In this document: piece by piece, positions 10,163-19,897 of the stretch
How the letters are laid out: each line of letters starts with the position of its first letter
Position numbering within the stretch: position 1 is the stretch's first letter
From: Terriglobia bacterium
GTDB taxonomy: Bacteria > Acidobacteriota > Terriglobia > Bryobacterales > Bryobacteraceae
Assembly (NCBI GenBank): GCA_020073305.1
Contig: JAIQFK010000013.1
Span: 62,001-126,000 of the forward strand
DNA length: 64,000 nt
Direction: 5' to 3'
The notes under the pieces: generated by a model
What the model saw: only the letters and a program-made list of their open reading frames with translations
The model's database searches: none
Told to the model about the DNA's origin: nothing
Program-made: the position numbers and the translations under genes

Positions 10163-11131
10163 CTATTCCGCGATCAACAGATTTTCCGCGAAGGGCCATT
10201 CGTGGTCGATCCACTGGGCGTCGCAGCGAAAGCCGGCCTCCTCCGACATGGAGACGACCTCGTTCAATGAGTACTTGTGGCTGGTCTCGGTCCAGATGGT
10301 TTCATCCTCGAGGATGGGTACGGAGATCCCGGCTTTCCCGAGGGTCACAATCTGGTGGCGAGTCGAGCGCAGGTGCATCTCAACGCTTCGGGTATCCGGG
10401 TTGAACCGCGAGACGTGTTCGAAGCGAGCGAGGTTAAAATCGGCATTGAGCTCACGATTGATGCGGGTCAACAGATTCAGGTTGAAAGCGGCCGTGACTC
10501 CCAGCGGATCATCGTAGGCGTCGATCAGTTGCAGGACGGGCTTTTCAAGGTCGGTGCCGAGCAGGAGCGCATCACCCGGCTCCAGGATCAGCCGCATTTC
10601 CCTGAGGAAGCTGACGTCGGCGGGGCGATCGAAATTTCCGATGGTACTGCCGAGAAACAGGACCAGCATTCGCTGGCCGCGCAGCCGGCGTGCCGCGACC
10701 TCGAGAAGCCCATCGAGATATTCACGCTCGCAACCGACGATACTGACGGCGTCGATGTCCGCGAGTTCTCTCTCGCACATCGCCAGAGCGGTTGCCGAGA
10801 TCTCGATGGGGTAGTACGACGTGGGCCGGTGGCGGGAAAGCGCCTCCAGAATCCAGCGGGTCTTCTTGCCGCTGCCACTGCCCAACTCGGCGACCACCAC
10901 CTCTCCGCGCACCCGGTCCACGATTTCGCGCGCGTGTTTGCGAAGCAGCCGCTCGTCGGCGCGCGTCAGGCCATATTCGGGCAGAGCGCAGATCACTTCG
11001 AAAAGCCGGGAGCCGATCTCATCATAGAGGTACTTTGAGGGCAGTTCCTTCTGGCCCGGCTTGCATAGCCCGCTGCACACGTCTTCGGCAAAGTCGATGA
11101 CAGGATCAGCGACGATGGGATGGATCAGCAT
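10163..11131 (-). CDS. egtD: L-histidine N(alpha)-methyltransferase (ergothioneine biosynthesis)
   Basis: [43 protein letters not shown] and [18 protein letters not shown]; start set at MLIHPIV (11131). Confidence 0.92.
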   Translation of the reverse strand: MLIHPIVADPVIDFAEDVCSGLCKPGQKELPSKYLYDEIGSRLFEVICALPEYGLTRADERLLRKHAREIVDRVRGEVVVAELGSGSGKKTRWILEALSRHRPTSYYPIEISATALAMCERELADIDAVSIVGCEREYLDGLLEVAARRLRGQRMLVLFLGSTIGNFDRPADVSFLREMRLILEPGDALLLGTDLEKPVLQLIDAYDDPLGVTAAFNLNLLTRINRELNADFNLARFEHVSRFNPDTRSVEMHLRSTRHQIVTLGKAGISVPILEDETIWTETSHKYSLNEVVSMSEEAGFRCDAQWIDHEWPFAENLLIAE

Positions 11132-11157
11132 TTCGAGAAGCTCCTTTCGCGTTTCAC

Positions 11158-12486
11158 TTACTCCGCGACGCAGCGGAATCCGGCGTACACGTATGGATAA
11201 TGGGGCTGAAACCAGTTGCGGAACGAGCGGCGCAGCATGCAGGAGGCAGTGCGGGTCGAGCCGCCCTTGAGCACATAGTGTTGGCCGTCGAAGAAATTGG
11301 CGGAATAGCCGGGGTAGAAAGGAAATGGCTGGAAGCCTTCGAAAGCCTCGAAGACGCTGGAGGTCCACTCCCATCCGTTTCCCATGAGGCCGGCGACGCC
11401 AAAGGCGCTGGCGGCGCGGGGGAAAGCGTTGACCGGTGTAGGATCCCACCTCTTGAAATCAAAGTACCCGTGAGCTCGGTCTGGAGTTTCCGATCCCCAG
11501 GGGTAATGCCTCTCAGAGCCGGTGGGCGTGCCGTACGCCGCCCGGTGCCACTGTGCTTCAGTCGGCAGTTTCTTCCCGGCCCAGCGGGCATACGCCGCGG
11601 CTTCCGCATGACTCACGTACACCGGCCAGTCGAACGGCAACGGAAGTTCGTCAAACATCGTGCGGCAATACCAGCGGCCATTGCGCCGTTTCCAGAACGC
11701 GGGCTGGCTGATGTGCTGTTCGGTCTTCCAATTCCAGGCAGCTTCCGACCACAGGCTGCGATTGCCGTAGCACCCGGCATCGACGAATTCAAGGTACTGG
11801 CCGTTGGTCACCTTGTAGCGGTCCATCGCGAACGCGGGGACGCTGACCATGTGAACGTCGTATTCGTTGTCCCATCCGAACACGGGAGAGTCACGGGAAA
11901 GGCCGAGCGTGGCCACGCCGCCGGGAACCTCGACCATTCCGAGCGCAAGCGGTTGGGCCGTGTGCGCGGGCGTGTTTCCTTGCCGGATTTTTCGCTCCAG
12001 CGGTAACTGATGAAACATGTAAGCCAGTGTTTCGGCATGCATGAGACGATGTTCGACGGCTACGTTCACGAGCGTGCCGGCAGGGAACCCATCGAAGGTG
12101 GACTTCCAAAAGGCCGGGCGCTCGATCGCGGCGTCTAGCGCTTCGCGAATCCTGTGGTTGTATCGATGGACCTCGGCGAGGGCGGGCCAATCCTCCGGCT
12201 GATCGGTGGGCAGACCTCCGCCAACCGGGTCGATGCCGAATGCAAATAGCTGATCGAACTCCGGATGGAAGGAGGGAGGATGCGGAATCGAGCCACGTAG
12301 GAGATTCCAATCGAAGGCTTCCAGGTGGCCAATGTAGAACAGGATACGGTGCCGCTCGGGGATGGGACGCTCGTAAAGGGAATCACTTCTCACCAGAGCG
12401 AACAATTTGTCCGCTTGAACACGCGCTTCACCCAGGGCTGCGAGCGATTCGTGCCGCACCTGAACGTCATCTTGAGCCGCAAACAT
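11158..12486 (-). CDS. egtB: EgtB-type sulfoxide synthase (DinB_2 + FGE-sulfatase domains)
   Basis: GHLEAFDW and VEHRLMHAETLAYM (candidate His triad) plus C-terminal FGE domain (GGVATLG ... GNGWEWTSSVFEAF ... YVLKGGSTRTASCMLRRSFRNWF); adjacent to egtD. Confidence 0.88.
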   Translation of the reverse strand: MFAAQDDVQVRHESLAALGEARVQADKLFALVRSDSLYERPIPERHRILFYIGHLEAFDWNLLRGSIPHPPSFHPEFDQLFAFGIDPVGGGLPTDQPEDWPALAEVHRYNHRIREALDAAIERPAFWKSTFDGFPAGTLVNVAVEHRLMHAETLAYMFHQLPLERKIRQGNTPAHTAQPLALGMVEVPGGVATLGLSRDSPVFGWDNEYDVHMVSVPAFAMDRYKVTNGQYLEFVDAGCYGNRSLWSEAAWNWKTEQHISQPAFWKRRNGRWYCRTMFDELPLPFDWPVYVSHAEAAAYARWAGKKLPTEAQWHRAAYGTPTGSERHYPWGSETPDRAHGYFDFKRWDPTPVNAFPRAASAFGVAGLMGNGWEWTSSVFEAFEGFQPFPFYPGYSANFFDGQHYVLKGGSTRTASCMLRRSFRNWFQPHYPYVYAGFRCVAE

Positions 12487-12640
12487 TTTGCCTCCTCCTG
12501 AGCTTTTCAGAAGCCAGCATCCCGGCGCCGCCGAGCATCGGACCAGCTTACTACTCCTTTCGCCGGTCTATGTGGCGAACGACAACTTCCTTTGGATGAT
12601 CGGCGCCCGGGTTTGGTTGTCGAGAAATCGAAAGAAAGCG

Positions 12641-14038
12641 CTAGGTTTCGTTAGCGCCCACACCCGCTAGAGGCTTGAGGTCTCCCAATACCGTCGGCAA
12701 CAGTTCTGATACGGTCGGGTGGATGTGCATGGCGCGCTGCATAACGGTGTAAGGTGCTTTTGCGTACATCACATCGAGAATCGAGTGAATGGCCTCGTCT
12801 CCGCTGGTCCCCAGGATGGAGGCGCCCAAAATCTGTTTCGTGTCCGCATCGACCAGGATCTTCATGAATCCCTGCGTTTCGCCCTTTTCGACGGCGCGGC
12901 CGACACGCGTCATAGGCCGGGTTCCGAGCAGCGCGCGTTTGCCGGAGTTTCGCACTTCCGTTTCGGTCATGCCGGCCCTGCCCAGCGGCGGGTCAATGTA
13001 GAGCGCATAGGCGGTGATGCGGTCGCTGACGCGGCGCGCGTCGTTATCCAGGAGGTTGGCGGCGACGATCTCGAAATCGTTGTACGACGTATGAGTAAAG
13101 CCACCTCTTCCGTTGCAGTCGCCGAGCGCCCATATCCCCGGTACGTTGGTGCGCAACTGGTCGTCCACCACGATGTATCCGCGGTTGTCCTGAATCACGC
13201 CGGCTTCTTCCAGGCCGAGGTCCTCGGTGTTGGGCCGGCGCCCCACGGCCAGCAGCAGATGGGACCCTTGGACCTCGGGAGCGCCGCTGGTGCAGTCAAC
13301 TCCGACCGCAACCTCGCCGTCCTGCCGGACGAGGCGGATGCATTTTGCGTTCAGCCGTAGGTGAATGCCTTCGGCCTCCAGGATGTCCTGGATGGCCGCG
13401 GAAACGTCTTCGTCCTCACGATGGATCAGGCGCGGCGCCATCTCGACAATGGTGACCTCGCTGCCGAAACGCCGGAACATCTGGCCAAATTCCAGGCCGA
13501 TGTAACTGCCTCCCACAATCACCAGATGAGGCGGCAGGAAATCGACTTCCATCATGGAAGAATTCGTCAGATAGGGAACCTGATCGAGCCCGGGCAGGGA
13601 AGGCACGAGCGCGCGCCCGCCCACGTTGATGAAGATGCGGCCGGCGGTGAGCAGGTCCTCGCCCACACTCACCTGGCGGGGGGATTCGAAGCGCGCGTGC
13701 CCTTCGTACACCGTGGCGTTCTGCATGCCCTTCAGCCAGCTCTCCACGCCGCTTCTGGAGCGTCCGGAGATGGCGTCTTTTCTGGCCTTCACCTGCTTCA
13801 TGTCCACGGTGACCGGGCCGGCACTCACTCCGAATTCAGCAGCGCGGCGCGCCAGTCGCGCGGCATAAGCGCTGGCGACCATCGTCTTGGTGGGGATGCA
13901 TCCGGTATTCACGCAGGTGCCGCCGAACAGCTTGCGCTCGATGATGGCGACCTTCATCCCAGTGCCGGCCAAACGTCCCGCCAGTGGCGGCCCGGCCTGC
14001 CCGGTCCCGATGACGACGGCGTCGTAGGAGTGATTCAT
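12641..14038 (-). CDS. FAD-dependent pyridine nucleotide-disulfide oxidoreductase (MerA/Lpd-like, lacks MerA C-terminal Cys pair)
   Basis: GTGQAGPPLAGRLA, redox motif GGTCVNTGCIPTK, C-terminal dimerisation domain MHIHPTVSELLP. Confidence 0.9.
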   Translation of the reverse strand: MNHSYDAVVIGTGQAGPPLAGRLAGTGMKVAIIERKLFGGTCVNTGCIPTKTMVASAYAARLARRAAEFGVSAGPVTVDMKQVKARKDAISGRSRSGVESWLKGMQNATVYEGHARFESPRQVSVGEDLLTAGRIFINVGGRALVPSLPGLDQVPYLTNSSMMEVDFLPPHLVIVGGSYIGLEFGQMFRRFGSEVTIVEMAPRLIHREDEDVSAAIQDILEAEGIHLRLNAKCIRLVRQDGEVAVGVDCTSGAPEVQGSHLLLAVGRRPNTEDLGLEEAGVIQDNRGYIVVDDQLRTNVPGIWALGDCNGRGGFTHTSYNDFEIVAANLLDNDARRVSDRITAYALYIDPPLGRAGMTETEVRNSGKRALLGTRPMTRVGRAVEKGETQGFMKILVDADTKQILGASILGTSGDEAIHSILDVMYAKAPYTVMQRAMHIHPTVSELLPTVLGDLKPLAGVGANET

Positions 14039-14067
14039 GGACAGGAAATAATCTTCCCTGCCGGTGA

Positions 14068-14274
14068 TCAGTTTTTCTGCAACATCACTTCGGTTGATTT
14101 GATCACGACAGTGACGGCGTCGCCCTTTTTGAGCTTGAGTTCCTTGGCGCTGACGCGGGTGATTACGCTCTCAATGATGTTCTCGCCAACGCGCACCATC
14201 ACGTGCGCCATGATCGTGCCTAGGTGAACCGCCTCGACCCGGCCTTTCAACTGGTTTCTGGCTGACAGGGGCAT
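14068..14274 (-). CDS. TOBE-domain molybdopterin/molybdate-binding protein (Mop-like)
   Basis: 68 aa: SARNQLKGRVEAVHLGTIMAHVMVRVGENIIESVITRVSAKELKLKKGDAVTVVIKSTEVML. Confidence 0.88.
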   Translation of the reverse strand: MPLSARNQLKGRVEAVHLGTIMAHVMVRVGENIIESVITRVSAKELKLKKGDAVTVVIKSTEVMLQKN

Positions 14275-14365
14275 AAGGAGAGTCTACTGCACTTTCAGCG
14301 CGGGCCGGGAGGCTGCGACCCCAGCTTGTGCGGAACGCCACGTCCGATGATATTCTTGGACCGGA

Positions 14366-15190
14366 ATGCTGAAACTGGTCGGGCTCTGGTGCGCTGCCAT
14401 TTCTGTGCTGAGTTGTTGCGCGGCAGATCGTGAGACTCCGAACGCGCTGACCGCGGACGAGAAGCGTGAGGGTTGGACCCTGCTGTTCGACGGCAGGACC
14501 ATGAACGGCTGGGACGACCCGCGCATGAAGTCGCCGCCCGGCGACGCGTGGACCATCGAAGACGGCTGTCTGAAAGCGAGCCGGCACCCGCACATTACGG
14601 AGGACCTGTTCACCAAGGACACCTTCGGCGATTTCGAGCTGGTGTTTGAGTGGCGCATCTCACCGGGCGGGAATAGCGGGGTCAAGTACCGGATCGAGGA
14701 CCACTGGTTCATTGCGCCGAAGGATTCCGGTGCGCCGCGGGAGACGTTCGAACACAGCGTCGAGCGATCGTTCCTGCATCCGGTTTCGCAGCGCCCGGCG
14801 AGAGGCCAGGATTATGTCATCGGCTTTGAATATCAAATCACCGACGACACGCGGAACGGCGACGCGAAGGGCAACCTCAAGCATACGGCCGGCGCGCTGT
14901 ATGACATGGTGGCCCCGTCAACGCCGGCGACCCGGCCAGTGGGTGAGTTCAATACCTCCAGGATTCTGTTGCGTGGAAATCACGTCGAGCACTGGATGAA
15001 CGGCGTCAAAGTGGTCGATTCAGCCTTGGACTCGGCGGATGCCCTGCGGGGGATCGAGACGCGCTGGAGAGACGCGCCGCACGTCTACGAACTGCTGGCG
15101 AAGCAGCCGAAGAAGAGCTGTGCCATCTCGCTGCAGAACCACGACGACGCCGCCTGGTTCCGGAACATCAGAATCCGCAGGCTGAATTAG
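14366..15190 (+). CDS. DUF1080 (3-keto-disaccharide hydrolase-like) secreted protein
   Basis: GWTLLFDGRTMNGWDDPR ... FGDFELVFEWRISPGGNSGVKYR signature; N-terminal lipoprotein/signal sequence. Confidence 0.9.
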   Translation: MLKLVGLWCAAISVLSCCAADRETPNALTADEKREGWTLLFDGRTMNGWDDPRMKSPPGDAWTIEDGCLKASRHPHITEDLFTKDTFGDFELVFEWRISPGGNSGVKYRIEDHWFIAPKDSGAPRETFEHSVERSFLHPVSQRPARGQDYVIGFEYQITDDTRNGDAKGNLKHTAGALYDMVAPSTPATRPVGEFNTSRILLRGNHVEHWMNGVKVVDSALDSADALRGIETRWRDAPHVYELLAKQPKKSCAISLQNHDDAAWFRNIRIRRLN

Positions 15191-15912
15191 CCGCAGGCGC
15201 CATCTTCGAGCGAGCACCGCCCGAGTGCCGGGCCAAGTACCGAGGCCAGCAACTCCGGCTTTTGCGCGCCTGATATGACGGGTCGACCCCCGGCAAAAAA
15301 AGTTGGCACGCCGCTTACGCCGTGGGTGTGCGCCTCACGTTCTTCATCGAGCACCTCGTGCCGGCCGAGATCACTCGTGAACAGCTCGTCTACCTTCGCG
15401 AAATCGAGCTGGCTTTCTGTCGCAATCTTCTTCAGCACTTCCGGGTTTCCGATATCCAGGCCCTCGATGAAATAAGCGCGAAAAAGGTTTTCGACGATCG
15501 CATCCTGAGCGCCGTCTCGGCCAGCCAGCCAGATCAGGCGGTGAGCATCAAGCGTGTTGGGAACGCGCTCGATCTGGTCGAAGCGGAACTCGATTCCTGC
15601 GTCCCTTCCAGCGTCGATGACGTGAGCTTCCAGTTGTTTTGCATACGCCGTGCTGCCGAACTTCCTGGTGCGGTAGGCGTGGCGGTCGAAGCCCTCTTTC
15701 GGCGCGTTGGGGTTCAACTCGAAGGCCCTCCAACGGACTTGCACGCCCGGTTGCCCCACGAGCGCCAGCGCCTTCTCAAGCCGCCGCTTGCCAATGTAGC
15801 ACCAGGGACACACAACATCGGAAACCACCTCGACGACTGCGAGGCGATGCACGTCAGTCACTACCACAGCTCTATGATGCTCCATCGCTTGATAAAGTCG
15901 GAGGCACGTCAA
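15187..15912 (-). CDS. DsbA family (FrnE-like) thioredoxin-fold oxidoreductase
   Basis: VEVVSDVVCPWCYIGKRRLEKAL (CPWC) and GVSGVPTFFAG cis-Pro region; exact start uncertain. Confidence 0.88.
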   Translation of the reverse strand: MTCLRLYQAMEHHRAVVVTDVHRLAVVEVVSDVVCPWCYIGKRRLEKALALVGQPGVQVRWRAFELNPNAPKEGFDRHAYRTRKFGSTAYAKQLEAHVIDAGRDAGIEFRFDQIERVPNTLDAHRLIWLAGRDGAQDAIVENLFRAYFIEGLDIGNPEVLKKIATESQLDFAKVDELFTSDLGRHEVLDEEREAHTHGVSGVPTFFAGGRPVISGAQKPELLASVLGPALGRCSLEDGACG

Positions 15913-16511
15913 TCGACCAAGGCGAAGGCGACGATGGTGTTGCCATGCGCGCCGGTTGTCTGCTCCAGCTCTTCCAGGAGCTGGCCTTCAAGCCCATCCG
16001 GGTCGCTGGCAACCTCGCAGGCGGCGATTTCGGCATCGCTGGCGCCGTGGAAACACAATTCACATACGCCCAGGGATTCCGGGCCGCAGCGCACCGGTGG
16101 ACCGAAGGTGCGGCAGGTAATGGGGCGCACGCTGTAAAGATCGCAAGTACCGGCTGCGGGGTCGAGAGCGGGACACGGCTCCTCATCCGTCGAGTCGGGA
16201 AACTCGTCTCCCGCCAATAACCCTGTTGCCGGATCGCCTGGAAAATTGCGCGATATCCGGGCCACTGACTCGCGAGCCCGCTCGCGAACGCGCACGGCCC
16301 TCGCGGGATCGTTCCGCGTAAGATCCGCCAGGCCCCGGCGGAGGCGCTGGGCATCGAGCTGTGTGATGGGGAACGGTCCAATGCAGCACTGGGTGCATCC
16401 GGGGCGGCAGACCAGCCACGGTCCGCTCTTCTGCGTGGCTTGGGCCAGGGCGGCGTCCACGATCTGCACCAGAACCGCGTCGCCCCAGTCAACCCGAGCC
16501 GCAGGCTTCAT
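15909..16511 (-). CDS. YkgJ-family Zn/Fe-chelating cysteine-cluster protein
   Basis: CRPGCTQCCIGPFPI ... CDLYSVRPITCRTFGPP; start set at MKPAARVDW. Confidence 0.85.
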   Translation of the reverse strand: MKPAARVDWGDAVLVQIVDAALAQATQKSGPWLVCRPGCTQCCIGPFPITQLDAQRLRRGLADLTRNDPARAVRVRERARESVARISRNFPGDPATGLLAGDEFPDSTDEEPCPALDPAAGTCDLYSVRPITCRTFGPPVRCGPESLGVCELCFHGASDAEIAACEVASDPDGLEGQLLEELEQTTGAHGNTIVAFALVD

Positions 16512-16607
16512 TTTGGCAGGATACCGCACAAAACGCGCATCCTTTCTCAACGTGGCGCGTCCGCCATGAATCATGATCCGCGACCGCGGCATGATATTTT
16601 GAAGTAC

Positions 16608-18128
16608 ATGTCTTTGGAGAACCCGTTTCAGGATCCGCTCCGCTTCGAGCGCCGGATACCGGAATGCACGGTCGTGATTTTCGGAGCGAATGGGGACCTG
16701 ACCAAACGGAAGCTGCTTCCGGCCCTCTACCGGCTGGCCTATGAACGGCGGCTGTCCTCCGGGTTCGCGGTATTGGGAGTCTCGCGCACGCCCATGACGG
16801 ACGACGAGTTTCGCGAGAAAATGTGCGAGTCCGTCGCCAAGTACCTGGAGGACTCCCCGTTTGACAAGGAGGTGTGGTCCGGTTTCGCCCGGAGCCTGTA
16901 CTACATGGCGGGCGATATCAGCGATCCCCAAGCTTTTCTTAACCTGGCGGCGCGCGTCAAGCAGGTTGATGACGAGCGTCAGACCGGCGGAAACGTTCTG
17001 TTCTATCTTTCCACGCAGCCCAGTCAGTACGGGGCGGCCGCCAAGGGGATTGGCGGGGCCGGGTTGGCCAACAGCAAAGGGTGGCGGCGCATCGTCATCG
17101 AAAAACCGTTCGGACACGATCTGGCCAGCGCGCGAGAGCTGAGTGAGAAATTGCACGAGGTGTTTCGCGAGTCGGACGTGTACCGGATCGACCACTATCT
17201 CGGCAAAGAGACGGTGCAGAATATTTTGGCGTTCCGTTTCGGCAACGGGATTTTCGAACCGTTATGGAACCGGCGCTACGTGAATAGCGTGCAGATCACG
17301 GCGGCCGAATCGATCGGCGTGGAAGGGAGAGGCGCTTATTATCAGGAGGCCGGCGCGTTGCGGGACATGATCCAGAATCATCTGTTGCAGATCATGGCGA
17401 CCATTGCCATGGAGCCGAGCGCGACGTTTCAGCCGGATGCGGTGCGCGACGAGCGCGCGAAACTGCTGCGGACGATCCGGATCCTGAAGCCTTCCGAGGT
17501 TCTCGAGAATTCGGTTCCGGGCCAATATGGGCCTGCGCGCATCGGCGGCGCCGACGTGCCGGGCTTCCGCCAGGAGCCGGGTGTGGATGCGCAGGCGCGC
17601 ACCGACACCTATGCCGCGGCGACGTTTTTCGTCGACAACTGGCGATGGGCGGGGGTGCCTTTCTACATTCGCACGGGCAAGCGGCTGCCCAAGCGGGTGA
17701 CGGAAATCGCCATTCAGTTCAATTCCGCACCGCACGCGGTGTTCGGCGAGCACGGCGACGAAACCACACCCAACCTGCTTATCCTCCGCATTCAGCCCGA
17801 GGAGGGCATTTCGCTGCGATTTCTGTCGAAAAGGCCCGGAGCGGGCATGAAGCTGCGCCCGGTTTCGATGGATTTCAATTATGGATCGAGCTTCGGCGAG
17901 CGGTCGCCCACGGCGTACGAAACGCTGCTGCTGGACGCGATGATCGGCGATGCCACGCTCTACACGCGACAGGATATGGTGGAGGCGAGCTGGGCGGTGG
18001 TGGAGCCGATCTTGGGTGTGTGGCAGGAGCAGAAATTCGATTTTCCGAACTACGCGGCGGGAACCTGGGGGCCGAAGGAGGCCGATGAAATGCTGGCGCG
18101 CCACGGGCACGCCTGGAGAAGGCCTTGA
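16608..18128 (+). CDS. zwf: Glucose-6-phosphate 1-dehydrogenase
   Basis: VVIFGANGDLTKRKLLPALYRLA; RIDHYLGKETVQNILAFRFGN; start moved to 16608. Confidence 0.96.
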   Translation: MSLENPFQDPLRFERRIPECTVVIFGANGDLTKRKLLPALYRLAYERRLSSGFAVLGVSRTPMTDDEFREKMCESVAKYLEDSPFDKEVWSGFARSLYYMAGDISDPQAFLNLAARVKQVDDERQTGGNVLFYLSTQPSQYGAAAKGIGGAGLANSKGWRRIVIEKPFGHDLASARELSEKLHEVFRESDVYRIDHYLGKETVQNILAFRFGNGIFEPLWNRRYVNSVQITAAESIGVEGRGAYYQEAGALRDMIQNHLLQIMATIAMEPSATFQPDAVRDERAKLLRTIRILKPSEVLENSVPGQYGPARIGGADVPGFRQEPGVDAQARTDTYAAATFFVDNWRWAGVPFYIRTGKRLPKRVTEIAIQFNSAPHAVFGEHGDETTPNLLILRIQPEEGISLRFLSKRPGAGMKLRPVSMDFNYGSSFGERSPTAYETLLLDAMIGDATLYTRQDMVEASWAVVEPILGVWQEQKFDFPNYAAGTWGPKEADEMLARHGHAWRRP

Positions 18129-19153
18129 GCGCCACGATCCAGCCGGAAACGATTCTGCGCGAGCTTGCGGAGTTGTGGGTTTCGCTCGGCAAGGAATCCG
18201 ATGCGACTCAGTCATCGGGTGTGCTGCGTGCCTGCGCCATGACGCTGGTTACGGTGGTGGAAGAATCCGAGGACACGAGCGACGTGTGGTCGGTGATGGC
18301 CGCGCTCATGCCGGAGCACCCCAGCCGGGCGATCGTGATCCGGTTTCGGCCGTCGGCGGAACGCGCGCTCTCCTCACGCGTGTTTTCCCAGTGCTGGATG
18401 CCATTCGGACAGCGCCGGCAGATCTGCTGCGAGCAGATTGAAATTATGGCATCGGATGCCAGCCTGCCGGACCTGCCGGCGGTGATCTTGCCTCTGGCGG
18501 TCGCGGACCTGCCGGTAGTGCTTTGGTGCCGCGGGGCGCGCCTGTTCAACCTTCGGGATTTCCCGCAACTGGACAAGATCGCTAACAGGGTGGTGGTCGA
18601 TTCTGGGGCGTTCGGTAGCCCAGCGGCCATTCTCGGGCGGCTCGACGAGCTGACGCGTTCGGGGCGGATTCTGGCGGATCTCGCGTGGACGCGGCTGACG
18701 CGCTGGCGCGAACTGGTGGCGCAGATCTTCGAGAACCGCAGCTACCTGGCGCGCCTCGCCGCGGTCCGGCAGGTGCGTATCGGGTTCGGCGGGGCCGCGC
18801 CGCCCTCGGCCGCGTGCTATCTGGCGGCGTGGCTGCTGGACTGTCTGGAAAATGCTGGCACGACGCCTTCTGTGAGCTGGGGACCGGTTGAAAACGCTCG
18901 AGACGGAGAAATCACGCGAGTAGAACTGATGGCGCCTGACGACGGCGGCATACAGGTGAGCATTCGCTTGACGGGCGACGGAGAGAGGCAGTGCGCCGAG
19001 GTGCGTGTGAATACGCTGGGCAGCCGCACCCTCTTCGCGCCGGACAACGACTATACCTTGCTGCGGCAGGAACTCTCGATCCCGGGCCGTGACCCGGTTT
19101 TCGAGAAGACCCTGGCGAGGGCGGCGCGGATGGCGTCAACGGAGAAACTATGA
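18125..19153 (+). CDS. opcA: Glucose-6-phosphate dehydrogenase assembly protein OpcA-like
   Basis: DLPVVLWCRG ... ILADLAWTRLTRWRELVAQIFE OpcA-type motifs; TTG start overlapping the zwf stop; located between zwf and pgl. Confidence 0.85.
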   Translation: MSATIQPETILRELAELWVSLGKESDATQSSGVLRACAMTLVTVVEESEDTSDVWSVMAALMPEHPSRAIVIRFRPSAERALSSRVFSQCWMPFGQRRQICCEQIEIMASDASLPDLPAVILPLAVADLPVVLWCRGARLFNLRDFPQLDKIANRVVVDSGAFGSPAAILGRLDELTRSGRILADLAWTRLTRWRELVAQIFENRSYLARLAAVRQVRIGFGGAAPPSAACYLAAWLLDCLENAGTTPSVSWGPVENARDGEITRVELMAPDDGGIQVSIRLTGDGERQCAEVRVNTLGSRTLFAPDNDYTLLRQELSIPGRDPVFEKTLARAARMASTEKL

Positions 19154-19878
19154 GTGTGGATCGGCACATTTGTGAGGACGCGGAGGCTGCCGCCGAGGCT
19201 TGCGCGCAGTTTATTCTCGCCCTTCTCAAAGAAACTCTCGCCACGCGCGATTATGCGACGCTTGCGCTTTCCGGAGGGTCCACGCCCAAGTTGCTGTTCA
19301 AGAGCCTGGTGGACGCGAAGTTCAAATGGGACGGCGTTCATCTGTTTTGGGTGGACGAACGCGCGGTTCCGCCGGATAATCCACGCAGCAACTACAAGCT
19401 GGCGTCGGACTTGCTAATCGGACCCGCGGGCATCCCGCGCCAGCAGGTCCATCGCATTCGCGCCGAGCTGCATCCGACGGCGGCTGTCGAAGTGTACGTG
19501 GAAGAAATCCGCCGATTCTTCAAGCTTCAGCAGCGCGAACTCCCGAAGTTCGACGTGATCCAGCGCGGAATGGGAGCCGATGCCCACACGGCCAGCCTGT
19601 TTCCCTCAGAACCCCTTATCACTGACCGTAAAAACATCGCTGCCGCCCTGAACGTGGCGAAGCTGGACCAATGGCGAATCACGCTGTTGCCGGGAACGTT
19701 GCTGGCCGCGCACAACACGGCCGTGCTGGTGGCCGGCGAGGACAAAGCTGCCGCCGTTCGCGCGGTTTTCGAAGAGTCCTTCGATCCCAAGAAATACCCC
19801 GCGCAGCTCGGCATGCGGGACGGCGCAAATGTGACTTGGTTTCTGGACCAGGGAGCGGCGAAATTGCTGCAAGGTTGA
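19150..19878 (+). CDS. pgl: 6-phosphogluconolactonase
   Basis: LALSGGSTPKLLFKSL; HLFWVDERAVPPDNPRSNYKLASDLL; ATGA overlap with opcA. Confidence 0.94.
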   Translation: MSVDRHICEDAEAAAEACAQFILALLKETLATRDYATLALSGGSTPKLLFKSLVDAKFKWDGVHLFWVDERAVPPDNPRSNYKLASDLLIGPAGIPRQQVHRIRAELHPTAAVEVYVEEIRRFFKLQQRELPKFDVIQRGMGADAHTASLFPSEPLITDRKNIAAALNVAKLDQWRITLLPGTLLAAHNTAVLVAGEDKAAAVRAVFEESFDPKKYPAQLGMRDGANVTWFLDQGAAKLLQG

Positions 19879-19897
19879 GTGTCCATGCGGGCGCGAG

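Noticed and set aside
15909-17195. 428-aa minus-strand ORF
   Set aside because: Only the last 200 codons (from MKPAARVDW) are a plausible protein; the upstream part is antisense to zwf.
17262-18215. 317-aa minus-strand ORF
   Set aside because: Antisense to zwf; shadow ORF.
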